Source of the DNA: CACIIZ01 sp045565285
GTDB lineage: Bacteria; Pseudomonadota; Alphaproteobacteria; Rhodobacterales; Rhodobacteraceae
Length of the DNA: 62,587 nucleotides
Direction: 5' to 3'
NCBI GenBank assembly: GCA_045565285.1
Contig: JBJLFR010000002.1
Span: forward strand, 1-62,587
The position numbers were made by a program, and so were the translations under genes. Under the pieces are notes generated by a model. That model searched no databases, was not told the DNA's origin, and saw only the letters and a program-made list of their open reading frames with translations. Position 1 is the first letter of the stretch. Every line of letters starts with the position of its first letter. Positions 60,604 through 62,587 of this stretch are shown piece after piece.

Positions 60604-60879
60604 TCATCTGAAACTTGGGGTCATTATTGTACTTTCAATTACTGCACATGCTTCTCTTCTTTGTTCAGTAAGTTCATCATCATCTCTTAAAGCTTGAACT
60701 GCTTCCATATAAGGAAATTGCATAATAACATGAAGCTTAGTTGGGTCATACTTTTGTGTTCCTGCAAAAAGAAACTTTATTCCATATTCCTTTAATTTTT
60801 CATCCTCAGCATAAACCATATCTTTCCATGTTTGAAGTCCCTTAGTTATTGTGATTTCTCATTTTATAAGTGTTCCCAT
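60604..60879 (-). pseudogene. third relative of the 91-residue family, interrupted by TGA
   Basis: Starting at the ATG at 60879, with AGGAGA 5 bp upstream, the frame reads MGTLIK, a TGA (60859-60861), then EITITKGLQTWKDMVYAEDE and EYGIKFLFAGTQKYDPTKLH. This aligns with MPTLVIKGKITKGYEHWV... of the genes at 2881 and 24639 but is much more divergent. The TGA falls in the first strand. An internal ATG (60819) could start a 71-residue protein lacking that strand. Other genes here end in TGA and use TGG for Trp, so recoding is unlikely. Confidence 0.7.
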
Positions 60880-61085
60880 AACACTCTCCTTGCCTAATCA
60901 AACAAAATATTTAGCCTTATAAATTTTTCAATTTATAAAATTATACAACATCAAATTTTCTGTCTTTAATCAAGATTTAATTAGATACAATCTGTCCTTT
61001 TTAAAAGGTAGGTAATAATGATCTTTTCAAATTATAATTTTATATCTAAACTTTAAATCTATGAAATATTATATAAAATATTGAA

Positions 61086-61304
61086 ATGAAAAATATTGTT
61101 GTACTATCTTTGAATGATATTTCGGGTATGTTTTGTATTGATATAATAAGGAATGATGAGGGTAAATTTTCTTTTAAGAGCTTTAGGCGTGATTTAGAAG
61201 AAAATTCAGGTTGGTATTCATTTGGTCCCGAAAGTGAATTTATATATAGTTCTGTTGAAGAAGCTAAAATGAAAGCTGGTGAATTGGTGAAATGGATTAT
61301 TTAA
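61086..61304 (+). CDS. small protein of unknown function
   Basis: The 72-residue product starts MKNIVVLSLNDISGMFCIDI and contains DEGKFSFKSFRRDLEENSGW and a C-terminal helix EEAKMKAGELVKWII. It looks like a small alpha/beta domain. No family is recognised and no clear ribosome-binding site is present. It lies 93 bp before the MaoC-like gene on the same strand. Confidence 0.55.
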   Translation: MKNIVVLSLNDISGMFCIDIIRNDEGKFSFKSFRRDLEENSGWYSFGPESEFIYSSVEEAKMKAGELVKWII

Positions 61305-61397
61305 TTAAATTGATTATCGCTCCATAAAAATAAAATTAAAAAATTATAAATGATTTCAAATTCGTTTGATGTCTTTAGTTATTTATACCTATGTAAA

Positions 61398-61853
61398 ATG
61401 AAAAATTATATATATTTTTGGGAAGATTTTGAAATTAATGAAGAAGTAAATTTAGGAACATACGAATTTACTGAGGATGAAATTATAAAATTTGGAAAGC
61501 AATTCGACCCACAGTACTTTCACGTCAACTCCCAACTTTCGAAAGAATCAGAATATAAGGGGTTAATAGCATCAGGTTGGCATACATGTTCAGCTATAAT
61601 GAACCTTATGTGTAATAAGTTTTTAAATAATACTTATACTCTAGGTTCACCAGGTATTAATAATTTACGATGGTTTAATCCCGTAAGACCTGGAGATAAA
61701 ATCACAGGATATTGGAAAGTAATAGAAAAAAGGGAATCTAAGTCAAAACCAAGTCTAGGTATTATGAAATTAAAAATTTCTGGAATTAATCAGAATAAAG
61801 TTACTGTAATAAATATGGATCCAATAATTTTAATTTATAAAAAACAGAAATAA
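61398..61853 (+). CDS. MaoC-like dehydratase/hydratase
   Basis: The 151-residue product has the R-specific hydratase pattern: YFWEDFEINEEVNLGTYEFT, the hydratase-2 motif FGKQFDPQYFHVN (Asp and His catalytic) and SGWHTCSAIMNLM, with GSPGINNLRWFNPVRPGDKI. It should be a hot-dog-fold dimer acting on enoyl-CoA or a similar thioester. I place the start at 61398 (MKNYIYFW), where the family begins, rather than at the ATG 16 codons earlier. Confidence 0.85.
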   Translation: MKNYIYFWEDFEINEEVNLGTYEFTEDEIIKFGKQFDPQYFHVNSQLSKESEYKGLIASGWHTCSAIMNLMCNKFLNNTYTLGSPGINNLRWFNPVRPGDKITGYWKVIEKRESKSKPSLGIMKLKISGINQNKVTVINMDPIILIYKKQK

Positions 61854-62120
61854 ATCTGTAGTTTCAAAAGTTAAATTTAAGAAAAATAAACTATTTTTAA
61901 AGTTATTTAAATGAACACTTATTACATTTATGTATATAAAAATATTAACATAAATCCATAAATTATTGTAGTTTTCAATTTCAAATAGCACCATCTAATT
62001 TAAGAATTAAAAATAGCACTAAGAATTTTTAGTAGATATGAATTGATTTTAACCTTTTCAGAATAAAAAATGTGAGGCATCTTTTAAATAATTTTAACCT
62101 TGAAAATCTTTTTATTTATT

Positions 62121-62587
62121 ATGCTTAATTTTCCTCCTCAAAGAATAATCTGTCTAACAGAAGAAACAGTAGAAACTCTTTATCTTTTAGGTGAAGAAAA
62201 AAGAATTGTTGGAGTAACTGGGTATGCAGTTAGACCAAAAAGAGTAAGGTTGGAAAAACAAAGAGTAGGTTCTTTTGTATCAGGAAATATTAAGAAAATT
62301 AAAGAATTAAAACCAGAATTAATACTTACTTTTTCTGATGTACAAGCTAATTTAACTAAACAACTCATATTAGAAGGATTTAATGTAATATGCTTTAATC
62401 AGCAGAGTATTTCTGAGATTTTTAGCATGATAAAATATCTTGGTTCTATAGTTGGAAATATAAAAGAAGCAATGAATTTAGTAAAAAAAATAGAAAAACA
62501 AATTAATCTTATTAAGAAAAAAAGTGATAAATTTAAACCTAAAGTGTATTTTGAAGAATGGGATGATCCTTATATTTCAGCTACTAG
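62121..62587 (+). CDS. BtuF-like cobalamin-binding ABC solute-binding protein, 3' end outside
   Basis: The visible 155 residues start MLNFPPQRIICLTEETVETL without a signal peptide, then YLLGEEKRIVGVTGYAVRPK and IKKIKELKPELILTFSDVQA, the usual BtuF/FhuD-type fold start with the PELIL segment. The protein runs off the right edge at YFEEWDDPYISAT; E-E-W-D-D-P-Y/F is common in B12-binding versions. A leaderless version suggests cytoplasmic or non-classical placement, or that the true start is elsewhere. It may serve corrinoid scavenging alongside cobTSC. Confidence 0.8.
   Translation, partial: MLNFPPQRIICLTEETVETLYLLGEEKRIVGVTGYAVRPKRVRLEKQRVGSFVSGNIKKIKELKPELILTFSDVQANLTKQLILEGFNVICFNQQSISEIFSMIKYLGSIVGNIKEAMNLVKKIEKQINLIKKKSDKFKPKVYFEEWDDPYISAT

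Noticed and set aside
60604..60879. TGA recoded as tryptophan
   Set aside because: Several intact genes here end in TGA (for example the Sel1 gene at 630-632 and nthA) and Trp is encoded by TGG throughout.
1..62587. CRISPR array
   Set aside because: Repeats are hundreds of bp apart with genes between, not 20-50-bp spacers; no cas gene.
1..62587. tRNA or rRNA genes
   Set aside because: I looked for GGTTCRANTCC-type arms and conserved rRNA stretches and found none.

Overview
The window is AT-rich bacterial DNA carrying about 60 protein-coding genes and gene relics on both strands. Gene content suggests a free-living, probably marine, Gram-negative bacterium. It includes Tat-exported DUF1501/DUF1800 proteins, a periplasmic pentameric ligand-gated channel homologue, cobalamin lower-ligand genes, a cobalt-type nitrile hydratase, L-fuconate dehydratase, a split transketolase and arfB. 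I lean towards an alphaproteobacterium, but no rRNA, tRNA or ribosomal protein gene is present to settle it. Coding density is about three quarters overall and nearer 60-65% in the first 20 kb, so this is not a streamlined genome.

Layout. Positions 1-20,300 are an accessory mosaic of small, mostly single-gene units: Sel1 protein, MarC, small ferredoxin-like proteins, a DMT transporter with an acetyltransferase-like gene, SDR, DUF457 membrane hydrolase, fasciclin protein, ArfB, methyltransferase and GST, plus one aldehyde/alcohol oxidation operon (15,553-18,572). These units are separated by copies of one dispersed repeat. The stretch also holds pseudogenes: Sel1 copies and tails, a GST with an internal deletion, and a tyrosine-recombinase C-terminus. 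Positions 20,271-34,477 carry a ligand-gated channel homologue, amine oxidase, L-fuconate dehydratase, Kef-type antiporter, a hydrolase/cyclase fusion followed by a GAF protein, a cNMP-binding patatin, a beta-lactamase-fold protein and a GFA protein. Positions 34,750-43,612 carry a hydratase, a frameshifted agmatinase, a creatininase-family gene, a thioesterase and a DUF1800/DUF1501 operon. Positions 44,107-55,818 carry a lipoprotein-like gene, small membrane proteins, nitrile hydratase (alpha, beta, activator), an AIG1-like membrane protein, cobT-cobS-cobC, and a PfkB kinase with a two-subunit transketolase. The right end has a second DMT/acetyltransferase copy, GYD protein, PanE-like reductase, MaoC-like protein and a truncated BtuF-like gene.

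The most unusual feature is the dispersed intergenic repeat (about 26 full or partial copies). Every copy I can recognise lies in the same orientation whatever the strand of the neighbouring genes. The full form is about 100-130 bp: a left edge GAACATAAC, a small hairpin whose arms covary between copies, a core CCATAGCCTATTATTAGC, and a right arm ending TTTTGGTTT. The same right part is joined to at least two different left contexts (the 3' end of Sel1 genes, and a GGGGCACTT-containing arm beside a recombinase relic). One copy forms the stop codon of the channel gene, which lacks its fourth membrane helix.

Other unexplained structure: two neighbouring elements of 80-90 nt closed by the same long stem (3,379-3,459 and 3,642-3,730); a 69-nt stem-closed leader directly before nitrile hydratase; and a shared promoter motif TWACGTWWGGTAA before several small ferredoxin-like and acetyltransferase-like genes. 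All calls are by eye from translated sequence; no database search was possible.
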